From positions 62,001-126,000 of IMG/VR virus record IMGVR_UViG_3300046810_000100: a stretch of 64,000 nt of DNA; one strand, written 5' to 3'. This DNA is from a virus. The position numbers were made by a program, and so were the translations under genes. The notes under the pieces are model-generated. The model saw only the letters and a list, made by a program, of their open reading frames with translations, made no database searches and had not been told where the DNA came from. Numbering within the stretch: the first letter of the stretch is position 1; every line of letters begins with the position of its first letter. Positions 15,337-22,721 of this stretch are shown in pieces.

Positions 15337-15642
15337 ATTCTTCCCTTCTGTTTACCTCGTGTGCGTACACGCGCAGGCGTTTCCATGCTTTTTAAAAGCA
15401 GTAAAAGCAATAAAGAATAATAAATATATAAATATATTTATAGGTTCTTTAGCGCACGGAGCGCGTGCGCACGCGTAATAGAGAAGGGAACGAAAAAGCG
15501 AAGAAATTAACCACAAAAGTTTATTCCATTTTCGCCTACTGTTCCCGAAGGGAAGTGAAAAGCAAAAATAAACATCTACCCCCGGCGCCCCGGCGCAGCC
15601 ACCAAATAAAATATATAGGTAGATGGAAAATCAATTAGACTC
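15337..15642. other. Gene-free region dense in inverted repeats
   Basis: No open frame longer than about 22 codons has a ribosome site. Structures seen: TGCTTTTTAAAAGCA (near 15386-15400); an AT-only block of TAAATATATAAATATATTTATA (15420-15442) containing TAAATATATTTA; GCGCACG paired with CGTGCGC around 15452-15470; GGCGAA/TTCGC nested in GGGAAC/GTTCCC (15485-15555); and CATCTACC paired with GGTAGATG (15571-15625). It could be a replication origin, a structured RNA or a regulatory hub. The sequence alone does not decide. Confidence 0.5.
15560..15630 (-). terminator. Probable terminator of the 66-aa gene
   Basis: On the minus strand CATCTACC pairs with GGTAGATG across a GC-rich inner hairpin, and TTTATTTTTGC follows. 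It starts 13 bases beyond the stop of the small minus-strand frame. Confidence 0.55.
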
Positions 15643-15843
15643 TTATTCCTGAAGATGGAAACCCACCTCCAGATACCCACTCAGAATCTCCGCTAAGGGC
15701 CCTACGAAGCTCTTGGCAAGGTTTTCACCCCGTCGGACAAGCTGACCCACCAGTTTTAACAGATCTACTTTTACAGGCGATTTTGGAAGGTCTTCCTCCC
15801 CGACGTTCACGGTGGTTTTTGAAATGCTATAGACCACTTCCAC
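15643..15843 (-). CDS. Possible small protein, 66 aa
   Basis: The frame uses GTG (15843, or a second GTG two codons later) and has no strong ribosome site. In favour: coding-like composition, a sensible alternation of hydrophobic and charged residues (KVDLLKLVGQLVRRGENLAKSF), and a terminator just behind it. It is divergent from the plus-strand gene at 15866. A chance frame is possible. Confidence 0.45.
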   Translation of the reverse strand: MEVVYSISKTTVNVGEEDLPKSPVKVDLLKLVGQLVRRGENLAKSFVGPLAEILSGYLEVGFHLQE

Positions 15844-15865
15844 TCACCCAAACGAGACTATTCAT

Positions 15866-16711
15866 ATGAGTTGCGTTGACTATGCAATCAACCGGGTGAT
15901 GAACTCGGACATCGACGATTATCTCCTCAAGTTGGCGTTCGAAAAACCCAATGGTAACTTCGCCGGCAACTGGTACAACATGGTGAACCACACCACCGTT
16001 GAACAGGGTATCCGCGAAAAGGTTTTGCACCGCACCGTACTGCCTGCTTGTAACGTCAACGGCGGTAAGACTGAACTCATCGACTTCTCGGGTGCTCAGA
16101 TTCGAGACCTCGGCAACGGCTGCGTAGAAGTTAACGTGCCGGACATACTTACGGGTGGTCGCAAGATTATCTCGGTAACCGAAGTCTACTTGGGTTCCAT
16201 GACCTCGTCGACCGGTATGCTCGGTATGTCGATGAACTCCAACGCCATGTGCGGACAGGGTTCGGTGACTGACATGACTCAAGGGCTGATTGACTCTTTG
16301 TCGCCTAGCCGTTCCATGCCGATCACCTACAACAACATCCACATGACGGGCAACAACTGCTTCGTGATCTACGGGCTGAACTCGGGTACCTTCTCCATGA
16401 CGGGGAAATGCATCCTGGAGTTCGACGAAGGCATGAGCAGCATCAGTACTCGTCAGTACGAACACTTCGCCAAGTTGGTAGGCTTCGCCGTTAAGGCTTA
16501 CATCTACCGTGCTTGCCGTCGTCCTACTCAAGAAGCGATCCTGCGTTCTGGTGTTCCTCTTGATGACATCAAAGACGACATCAACGAATACCGCGATGCT
16601 TGGACCTCGTATGAAGAATTTCTCACCGGTGAATGGACCAAGCGTATGGCGTACTCTGACCGCCAGCGTGTAAACGATTCCGTACGCCGCTCCGTTCCAC
16701 GTCGGATGTAA
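15866..16711 (+). CDS. Hypothetical protein, 281 aa, possible virion protein
   Basis: This is the first of four plus-strand genes. The start ATG 15866 has only a weak GAG site. The first 190 residues are strand-rich with many Gly, Ser, Met and Asn (SSTGMLGMSMNSNAM). The last 60 are helical, charged and Arg-rich, ending RRSVPRRM. That two-part layout and the GC-ending codons fit a moderately abundant virion or assembly protein, but I recognise no family. The next gene follows 11 bases after its stop. Confidence 0.87.
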   Translation: MSCVDYAINRVMNSDIDDYLLKLAFEKPNGNFAGNWYNMVNHTTVEQGIREKVLHRTVLPACNVNGGKTELIDFSGAQIRDLGNGCVEVNVPDILTGGRKIISVTEVYLGSMTSSTGMLGMSMNSNAMCGQGSVTDMTQGLIDSLSPSRSMPITYNNIHMTGNNCFVIYGLNSGTFSMTGKCILEFDEGMSSISTRQYEHFAKLVGFAVKAYIYRACRRPTQEAILRSGVPLDDIKDDINEYRDAWTSYEEFLTGEWTKRMAYSDRQRVNDSVRRSVPRRM

Positions 16712-16722
16712 AGGGATTTCCC

Positions 16723-18099
16723 ATGACCGCGTTTCTTGATATTTTCAGTTTGTTCGAAGGGCTCGAAGAACACTCATTGCTAGCCAAGGGTGGGTTGTAT
16801 CTGGAGCCGTTGCACCCAAGCGAGATCCAAGGTGTTACCGGTAACGAGGCGCTGTTGTCTGGCGTTAACTTCGATAGCAACAACGCTATCCTCGAAGTGT
16901 GTGACCGATTCTCCACTTATCTGGAGATCACCCCTAAGTGGGCTCTGCAACTGCGACGCTATGTTTATGCGTTCATCACCCGTAAGGTCGGGTTGGTAGA
17001 CCACATGGAGTTCTTCGGTTCTCCGTACCTTGGTTTGCACAAGATCACCTTCACCACGGCGGATCGGAACCAGTGGTTCTCCGAGATCTTCGACGTGGAT
17101 GAGGAGGAACTCAAAGAGAACCTCCACGCAGCCAAAGCTGTGAACAAGGAATGGAGCGTAGTAGGTGATACATTCAACCTGACTATTCCGTACCTGATGC
17201 ATCGTGTCTACAAGTCCAAGCTGGACCCAAAAGACAAACACCAAGCGCTGATTGACTTGGTGTGCATGTACCACTACAAGTGTTTGACTTCGATCATTCA
17301 CAACGACTATCCGTTCATGGCACGGAAAGAAGTGGTACTGGAAACCTACAACCGTTTGAGTCTGAAGTACGATATCAAGCGGTACGGTAGCTGGCGTATG
17401 CTGATCGAGGCTCGGGCTGAGTTCATTATCAACCCGAAGACTGGTATCCACTTCGATGCGTTCTCCAAAATGGATGACGACAAGAAGATCGTTTACATGG
17501 TCGGCGATATCCAGAACCGGTTGCGTCGTGCGATTAACGACATCAACAAGGTATTCCACGACGTGAAGAACAAAACCAACATCGTGAAGACCGATGGGGC
17601 CAAGGTTAACTTGGGGGACGAACTCAGTCTGAAGTCTCAGACTAAGGAAGTAACCCAACTGAGTCTGTACCTCGATCGCATCCTCACCGAAGAAACCTCG
17701 TTCTACAAGGAAGAGCTGATTACCTATTCGGCCAATGCCTTGGAAAACGTACCCCGGGACAAGTTGGCGTATGTGATTCAGCGCTTCCCTGCGTTGTACA
17801 ACAACCCGAAGAAGCCCCAGTACAAAGAGTTCGCCGATGCCGTTCTCATGCACATGTTTGAATACCTGCATGCTAATGGTATCAAGAAGACCAACGTCTA
17901 CGATGTACTTACCAAGATGCGCGGCGCCTATGGTGCTCCTCGAAGTAAGAACGACACGGTCAAAGTAATTCGCACTATTGGTGATGACATCATCAAAGAG
18001 CAAACCGGCGTTAAAACCCAACAAACCGTTCAACTGATTCGCACAGCGTTGAGTCTGTACATCGTTTTGCGGATCCTTTCCAAAGACTATTACGAGTAA
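16723..18099 (+). CDS. Hypothetical protein, 458 aa
   Basis: ATG 16723 follows AAAGGGAT. The protein is almost entirely helical and soluble, with charged segments and no Cys-rich or nucleotide-binding motif that I can see. Central segments such as KKIVYMVGDIQNRLRRAINDI look like long amphipathic helices. It sits between two other unknown genes in a plus-strand operon that converges on the terminase. It could be a structural or assembly protein; nothing in the sequence proves it. Confidence 0.87.
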   Translation: MTAFLDIFSLFEGLEEHSLLAKGGLYLEPLHPSEIQGVTGNEALLSGVNFDSNNAILEVCDRFSTYLEITPKWALQLRRYVYAFITRKVGLVDHMEFFGSPYLGLHKITFTTADRNQWFSEIFDVDEEELKENLHAAKAVNKEWSVVGDTFNLTIPYLMHRVYKSKLDPKDKHQALIDLVCMYHYKCLTSIIHNDYPFMARKEVVLETYNRLSLKYDIKRYGSWRMLIEARAEFIINPKTGIHFDAFSKMDDDKKIVYMVGDIQNRLRRAINDINKVFHDVKNKTNIVKTDGAKVNLGDELSLKSQTKEVTQLSLYLDRILTEETSFYKEELITYSANALENVPRDKLAYVIQRFPALYNNPKKPQYKEFADAVLMHMFEYLHANGIKKTNVYDVLTKMRGAYGAPRSKNDTVKVIRTIGDDIIKEQTGVKTQQTVQLIRTALSLYIVLRILSKDYYE

Positions 18100-18108
18100 G
18101 GAAGCGGC

Positions 18109-18405
18109 ATGTCTACCCCTAACACTGAAATTCAAATCATTCAGCGTACCGAAAAGTTCGTGGCAGCCAAGACACACTTGCCATACGGTAAAGAACGCAC
18201 CAGCGAAGTGTACATGCTGGCGCAGTTGAACGCAGACACCGCAGTCGACAACGAGAGTGCTCGTTTCTATCGCAGCCCGCTGCTGGCGCGTACCGCCTTC
18301 CTCGACCTGCAGGCTGGTGTTCCATTCGACAAACTCGGCAACAGCTTCAACGGCCGTAGCAAGGGCGAAATGATCGCCTTCCTGGATAAGAACCATGTCG
18401 GTTGA
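18109..18405 (+). CDS. Hypothetical protein, 98 aa
   Basis: ATG 18109 is preceded by AAGGAAG. The protein is small and soluble, with a basic N-terminal half and a helical Ala/Leu-rich middle (SPLLARTAFLDLQAG). Its last 11 bases overlap the start of the next gene, so the pair is probably coupled. No family is recognised. Confidence 0.85.
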   Translation: MSTPNTEIQIIQRTEKFVAAKTHLPYGKERTSEVYMLAQLNADTAVDNESARFYRSPLLARTAFLDLQAGVPFDKLGNSFNGRSKGEMIAFLDKNHVG

Positions 18406-19075
18406 TATCACCAAGTTCCTCATCGCAACACCTCTGCCGGTTTCTGATACGAACCCGGTGGCTCTGGAACTCATGGGCGACCTCGCACTCGTGCAATGCC
18501 CTACAGTAATCAGCCAGTGGCCTACGGGTGCTGTTCTGTTCACTGCTCCTACCAAAGGCGCTTCGAGCAAGAGCACCAAGCGTACCCGCTGCGAATGGAA
18601 AGAGCCTGAGTACTGGGCTTTGAACTCCGCAGCGCGTCACTGGAGTCGCCAAGAGATCACCCTCGGCAAAGTCAACTCGGCCCAGAAGGTAGTTATCGGA
18701 CAGATCCATGTCAAGGATGCTACCACTCCTCCGCTGAAGGTGTTCTGGAACAAGGGCAAGATTACGATTGGCTTCCGTCGTAGTTTCACCAACCCTGAAA
18801 TCGTCAACACTGTGATCCATAACGACGTGCCTTTGGGCGCTACGTTTAAACTCAGCATTGGCGTGACCTCCAACGGGTCTGTGTCGATCAACGTCCTGTG
18901 TAAGGGTATCTCTTCCATCAAGCTGTCTTGGAAGTTGGATGACTCTTGGCAGGATCAGGTTCTCCAGTTCCACGGTGGTGTCTACAACCAGATTGACTAC
19001 ACCGACGATACTCCGGTAGAAGACGGTTCGATGTCTGTGATCTCCGAGCTCTCCGTTACACACGGCGCTGTATAA
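18395..19075 (+). CDS. Hypothetical protein, 226 aa, beta-rich
   Basis: ATG 18395 lies inside the end of the previous gene. The protein is dominated by short beta-type segments with Ser, Thr, Val and Gly (TFKLSIGVTSNGSVSINVL) and looks like a jelly-roll or Ig-like fold, such as small capsid or tail decoration proteins use. This is inferred from composition only. It is the last gene of the plus-strand unit and ends at a hairpin shared with the terminase gene. Confidence 0.85.
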   Translation: MSVDITKFLIATPLPVSDTNPVALELMGDLALVQCPTVISQWPTGAVLFTAPTKGASSKSTKRTRCEWKEPEYWALNSAARHWSRQEITLGKVNSAQKVVIGQIHVKDATTPPLKVFWNKGKITIGFRRSFTNPEIVNTVIHNDVPLGATFKLSIGVTSNGSVSINVLCKGISSIKLSWKLDDSWQDQVLQFHGGVYNQIDYTDDTPVEDGSMSVISELSVTHGAV

Positions 19076-19096
19076 ATATTTTATGTAGCAAAGCTA

Positions 19097-19130
19097 AACC
19101 CTACCCGGCCCGAAAGGACTGGGTAGGGTT
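19097..19130. terminator. Shared hairpin between convergent units
   Basis: Perfect arms AACCCTACCC and GGGTAGGGTT lie between the 226-aa gene (plus) and the terminase gene (minus). No long T run follows on either strand, so it may act as an RNA 3' end stabiliser as much as a terminator. Confidence 0.7.
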
Positions 19131-19139
19131 ATGGCTGGT

Positions 19140-22100
19140 TTATGCCGCTCTTCGGTTTTGTAGCATCCGCTTGTTGCGTTGTAGCTTGGCATCCGCCAAC
19201 AGGTCATCGACAGTCAACAGCTTAACAGTTTCGACTGGTAGCAGCTTCGTCAGCTTGTGTATCTCTGCTTCCAGACGCATGGCCAGAATGTTGTCGTTGG
19301 TATTGAGCAGTTCATCCGTCAGCTTAGCGACACGTGTTCTCACACTATCAACAAACTGCAGGATGCTCGGGTCAACATCAGGAGCATTCTTAGTCTTGCC
19401 CACTTCCAATAGGTTGCGGGTATCCGTCAAGGCAATCCCAGTAGGGATACCGTACATCGGCTTGTTAGCCCCCAGCTTGATGAACCAGTACGTCAACAGC
19501 CATGCAATGACCAAGTCATCGTGTTGCTTGGTGTCGTGGTCAATGCGGTCCGATTTGGTACGCAGGTTGATCAGCTCGTCCGCTAGCCTGTCGTAGTTGA
19601 TTCCGTAGCCGGTGATACCGACCGCTTCCTGAATCAGCCCGTACAGCACTTGACGCGACGTAGAGGTGGTGTTGAAGCCAAAGTACTGCTTGTACTTCAA
19701 GTAGAAGTTCTTGGTACGGTGTGCGAACTTGGTGTGTTGAACGGCTTCGTATTCCTTAGGGTTGTTAACAGGGTCTTGGAAGACCGTGTTGTAAATCCGA
19801 GTGAACGGATCCATCCCTTTGGCTGGCAACATGATCAACAGGTTATCGATCATGTGGTGAGCGTAGTTGCGTTCAATAATCAGCAGGCTGTTGTTGAGAG
19901 TCTCCAGCATGTCGACAATGATCGCGGTCACGTCATCCAGGAACGCCAGTGCAAACCGTCCTACCCCTATCACCTTACCCGAGCGCATGCTGCGGATAAT
20001 CAACGTACAGGCGTCCTTGTTGATAGCCTGCGACGTATCCACCCCGATGAGGAAGTAGTCGTTGTGCTCCTTCTTGCCCATCTCCATCAACTGTTGTTGC
20101 GTGACAAAGAAGTCCACGAACAACCCGCTACTTCTGAACTCCTTACTCCAGACCTTATCCCGCTTAACGTTGTTGATCGCTTCACGAGTAATGTCGTCGA
20201 ACAAACGGTTCTCACCGTCTTCCACCCACATGAGGAGCAAGTCGATCTTGGCCTTAGCCAACGACAGACCGAGGGAGTCAATCGTCTCCTTAACCCACTC
20301 TTTGTCTTTACCCAGTTGCAGGTAGTTGTACACCATGGCCACAGAAGGCGAAGTCGTCTTCTTAGGCGAGGCACGCAACAGACGGGCTTTCAGATGGCTC
20401 TCGCTGTACGAGTCGAAGAACTTCTCACGCCACTCCGTCGAGGACATCAGTTTCTCGAACATGAACGCACCGCTTGGATGCAATGTCGTGTTCGGTGTCG
20501 TGATGTAGTTGATCCCGTACGGAATACCCGCTTCACGGCAAAGCTCCATCTCTGTCAAAGCAGAAGGAGAGCAACCGTTGATGATCGACTCAATCCAGGA
20601 GATGTATCCCGGTTCGTCGTAGTTTGTGGTACCTACCGTGAGACCCCGTCCCAAGTCGCCTGCAGCCGCTTCACCCATCTGTGGTACGGAGATGGTCAGG
20701 GTATTCACCTGATCGTCACCGAAGGCTTTGTACGTCAGGTAAGTACCTGCGTCCTTGTCCTTGTAGGTTGGGTTAACCAGATACTTCGGCAGACAGGTTC
20801 GGATCTTCTTGATGGCATCGATGAACTGAGCCCGGTTATCACTCTTCAGGGTAACCAAGTGAGACTTGTAGCCTCGACCCATGATGAACGTCAACCAGAA
20901 CTTGATCACCTGCACCGATACAGTGTTGTGGGTAACCAAGAAGTCATCGGTAACGTACAGATGCTCCTCGTTGTCCACCTCAATGCAAGTACAAGGTGCT
21001 TCACCAAGATACTCGATGCGATCCACGAACAACTGGTTAGGGAAGGTCCACTCATCCTCAGTCGAATGCTTGAACTTGAAGTAACCCAGCGTGTTAGGCA
21101 GGGTAACCGTCACCTTACCGTTTGCTTTGAGTGCAGTACCACCAAGACCACGAGCGAGGTATTGGATGTGTCCGCTTATAATGCGGCTAGCAGAACGATA
21201 CGCCACACCCTCCTCAGTGATGACCCCTTGATCGAGAAACGCTTGTAACAGCGTTAGGCGGTCTTGCAGAGCCCCTTCGAGGTAGTGTGCGGGAACCCCC
21301 ATCTCTGGATCGAAGACAATCTCCTTGCCTTCTTCGATCATCTGGATAGTACGACGACTACCCTTGCAAATCAGCTCCAGCCCATCAGGCAGGTTGGCTT
21401 GAATGTATTCGTCCGCCTGTTCAGAGACCTTGCGAATAACAATCTTGCCACCAACACGACTACCACTGACCAATGTCCCCATGACGTAGGGGTCAATAGC
21501 CAAGGTCTTCTTCTTGCCCAACTCAGGATCAATGAGGGGGAACTCCATCTTCACTTTCTGATTGTGCTTGGTCAGCATCTCAGCAGTGGTGTAGTCATCC
21601 CAGATCGGTTCTTCGTTAACCTTGCGAGAATGGTCACCCATTGTCCACAGATGTTCAGGACCGGCATCGACGTAACGACCGTCACTGGCGTAAACCCGGT
21701 ACAGTCGCTTCAACCCTTGAGGGTGTACACCGATCACGTTACACACGTTGCCGTAACGGTCGATAACTTCATCACCCAACTGCAGGCTGCCAATCTTTGC
21801 CCACATGTCATCCGGTGTATCAGCACGACCCTTAGGCTTGATCCGGACCTTGTTGTTGTCATCCTGATACTTGCCCTGTTGACGAGGCATGATCATGTAC
21901 GTGGTGATGTGGTTCAGGTAACTCCAGATGAAACTGATGTTACCCCGGTTAGCCAAGAACTGACGATCAGGTCGCAGCTTGCACACCTCACGGAGGAAGT
22001 ACCAGAAGTTGGTCTCGCATTCGTGCATGACCATCAGCTTCTGGTCATGGGTCAGGTTCTCGTCATACGGATCCACACCCACCAGTGCCGGGTTGTTCAG

Positions 22101-22415
22101 TTGCAGCAGGAAGTAATAGTTCTTAATCCCTTGCTGACGGAAGATCTCAGCGGTACGCAGAAAGCTGGTGTTGGTGGTCTTCAGATCAGGAGCCGCTTTG
22201 TAACGAGCGAAGTCCTTGAGGAAACGAACCGTCTTGATCTTGAACAAACTATCTTCATTGAAGTGAGCCATGGTCAGCTCATCTTCGGTACGCTTTTCCC
22301 AATCGACCCGTTTCTTACGATCGTCAATCAGTTCCTTAGGGAGGTTCTGACAGCCGAGGTAATTGACCAGATCCTTAGCAAACTTGAGATTGGGAATCTC
22401 AGTGGTTTCCGACAT
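19140..22415 (-). CDS. terL: Terminase large subunit with intein
   Basis: The DNA-packaging motor ATPase/nuclease is encoded as a 1,091-residue precursor. Without the intein (Y183-N497) the mature protein is about 776 residues. The ATPase P-loop is PRQQGK-intein-TVSV, so splicing is needed to rebuild the GKT. Downstream, TTNYDEPGYI is the Walker B with its catalytic Glu. The RNase H-like nuclease has GVDTSQ and, near residue 1000, HDDLVIAWLL, the usual metal-binding end motif. After a terminator-bearing gap it follows a 63-aa gene and three large probable virion genes. In phiKZ the terminase (gp25) similarly precedes gp26-gp30 as I recall. ATG 22415 is the only good start. Confidence 0.95.
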   Translation of the reverse strand: MSETTEIPNLKFAKDLVNYLGCQNLPKELIDDRKKRVDWEKRTEDELTMAHFNEDSLFKIKTVRFLKDFARYKAAPDLKTTNTSFLRTAEIFRQQGIKNYYFLLQLNNPALVGVDPYDENLTHDQKLMVMHECETNFWYFLREVCKLRPDRQFLANRGNISFIWSYLNHITTYMIMPRQQGKYQDDNNKVRIKPKGRADTPDDMWAKIGSLQLGDEVIDRYGNVCNVIGVHPQGLKRLYRVYASDGRYVDAGPEHLWTMGDHSRKVNEEPIWDDYTTAEMLTKHNQKVKMEFPLIDPELGKKKTLAIDPYVMGTLVSGSRVGGKIVIRKVSEQADEYIQANLPDGLELICKGSRRTIQMIEEGKEIVFDPEMGVPAHYLEGALQDRLTLLQAFLDQGVITEEGVAYRSASRIISGHIQYLARGLGGTALKANGKVTVTLPNTLGYFKFKHSTEDEWTFPNQLFVDRIEYLGEAPCTCIEVDNEEHLYVTDDFLVTHNTVSVQVIKFWLTFIMGRGYKSHLVTLKSDNRAQFIDAIKKIRTCLPKYLVNPTYKDKDAGTYLTYKAFGDDQVNTLTISVPQMGEAAAGDLGRGLTVGTTNYDEPGYISWIESIINGCSPSALTEMELCREAGIPYGINYITTPNTTLHPSGAFMFEKLMSSTEWREKFFDSYSESHLKARLLRASPKKTTSPSVAMVYNYLQLGKDKEWVKETIDSLGLSLAKAKIDLLLMWVEDGENRLFDDITREAINNVKRDKVWSKEFRSSGLFVDFFVTQQQLMEMGKKEHNDYFLIGVDTSQAINKDACTLIIRSMRSGKVIGVGRFALAFLDDVTAIIVDMLETLNNSLLIIERNYAHHMIDNLLIMLPAKGMDPFTRIYNTVFQDPVNNPKEYEAVQHTKFAHRTKNFYLKYKQYFGFNTTSTSRQVLYGLIQEAVGITGYGINYDRLADELINLRTKSDRIDHDTKQHDDLVIAWLLTYWFIKLGANKPMYGIPTGIALTDTRNLLEVGKTKNAPDVDPSILQFVDSVRTRVAKLTDELLNTNDNILAMRLEAEIHKLTKLLPVETVKLLTVDDLLADAKLQRNKRMLQNRRAA
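20925..21869 (-). other. Class 3 intein in terminase Walker A, decayed homing endonuclease
   Basis: Residues 183-497 (315 aa) interrupt GK|T. The first residue is Tyr, not Cys or Ser, so it is not a standard class 1 intein. Block B is GPEHLWTMGD with Trp257, block F is CTCIEVD with Cys477, block G is FLVTHN, and the +1 residue is Thr498. Trp, block-F Cys and +1 Thr are the W-C-T signature of class 3 inteins, in which the block-F Cys is the first nucleophile. The middle has two LAGLIDADG-like helices, YVMGTLVSGS (about 310) and LLQAFLDQGV (about 389). Both lack the catalytic acidic residue, so the endonuclease is probably inactive. Confidence 0.88.
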
Positions 22416-22446
22416 GAATCATCCCCGTTAAAAATATACATCAGAC

Positions 22447-22481
22447 AAAAAAGAAAGCAGACCAAGGGTGTTACCCCTTGG
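22447..22481 (-). terminator. Terminator between 63-aa gene and terL
   Basis: On the minus strand CCAAGGGG pairs with CCCTTGG, followed by CTTTCTTTTTTG. It lies between the small gene and the terminase start and so may attenuate terL expression. Confidence 0.82.
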
Positions 22482-22496
22482 CCTGTTAGAACGGTG

Positions 22497-22688
22497 TTAC
22501 ACAGCTTCAACCGATTTTGGACGCTCGTGAGTGATGACAGCTCGCTCATCCCAAACGTAAACTTCCTTGACTTCACCGTTTTGCAGAACGAATTCTTCGA
22601 GCTGCTCATTGGTAGCCATGTTGATCACACGAACCACAACTTCCTTGTTATCAGCGCAATGGGCCGATGCTTTAACAGACGACGTCAT
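22497..22688 (-). CDS. Small conserved-looking protein, 63 aa
   Basis: ATG 22688 has GGAG upstream. The protein has a mostly beta character (KEVVVRVINM, KEVYVWDERAV) and a single Cys, and is acidic overall. It sits between the three large virion genes and terL and ends at a terminator, so it is expressed with the virion genes. The function is not recognisable. Confidence 0.8.
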   Translation of the reverse strand: MTSSVKASAHCADNKEVVVRVINMATNEQLEEFVLQNGEVKEVYVWDERAVITHERPKSVEAV

Positions 22689-22721
22689 ACTTCTACTCCA
22701 GTGATGGGTGGTTGTATAACA

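Noticed and set aside
15837-15870. Strong ribosome site or early element for the plus-strand gene at 15866
   Set aside because: Only GAG is present before the ATG and no early motif is found on the plus strand here, so no regulatory feature was called.
16780-18579. 599-codon minus-strand frame opposite the 458-aa gene
   Set aside because: It spans three plus-strand genes and their junctions, including ribosome sites, and has shadow-type composition.
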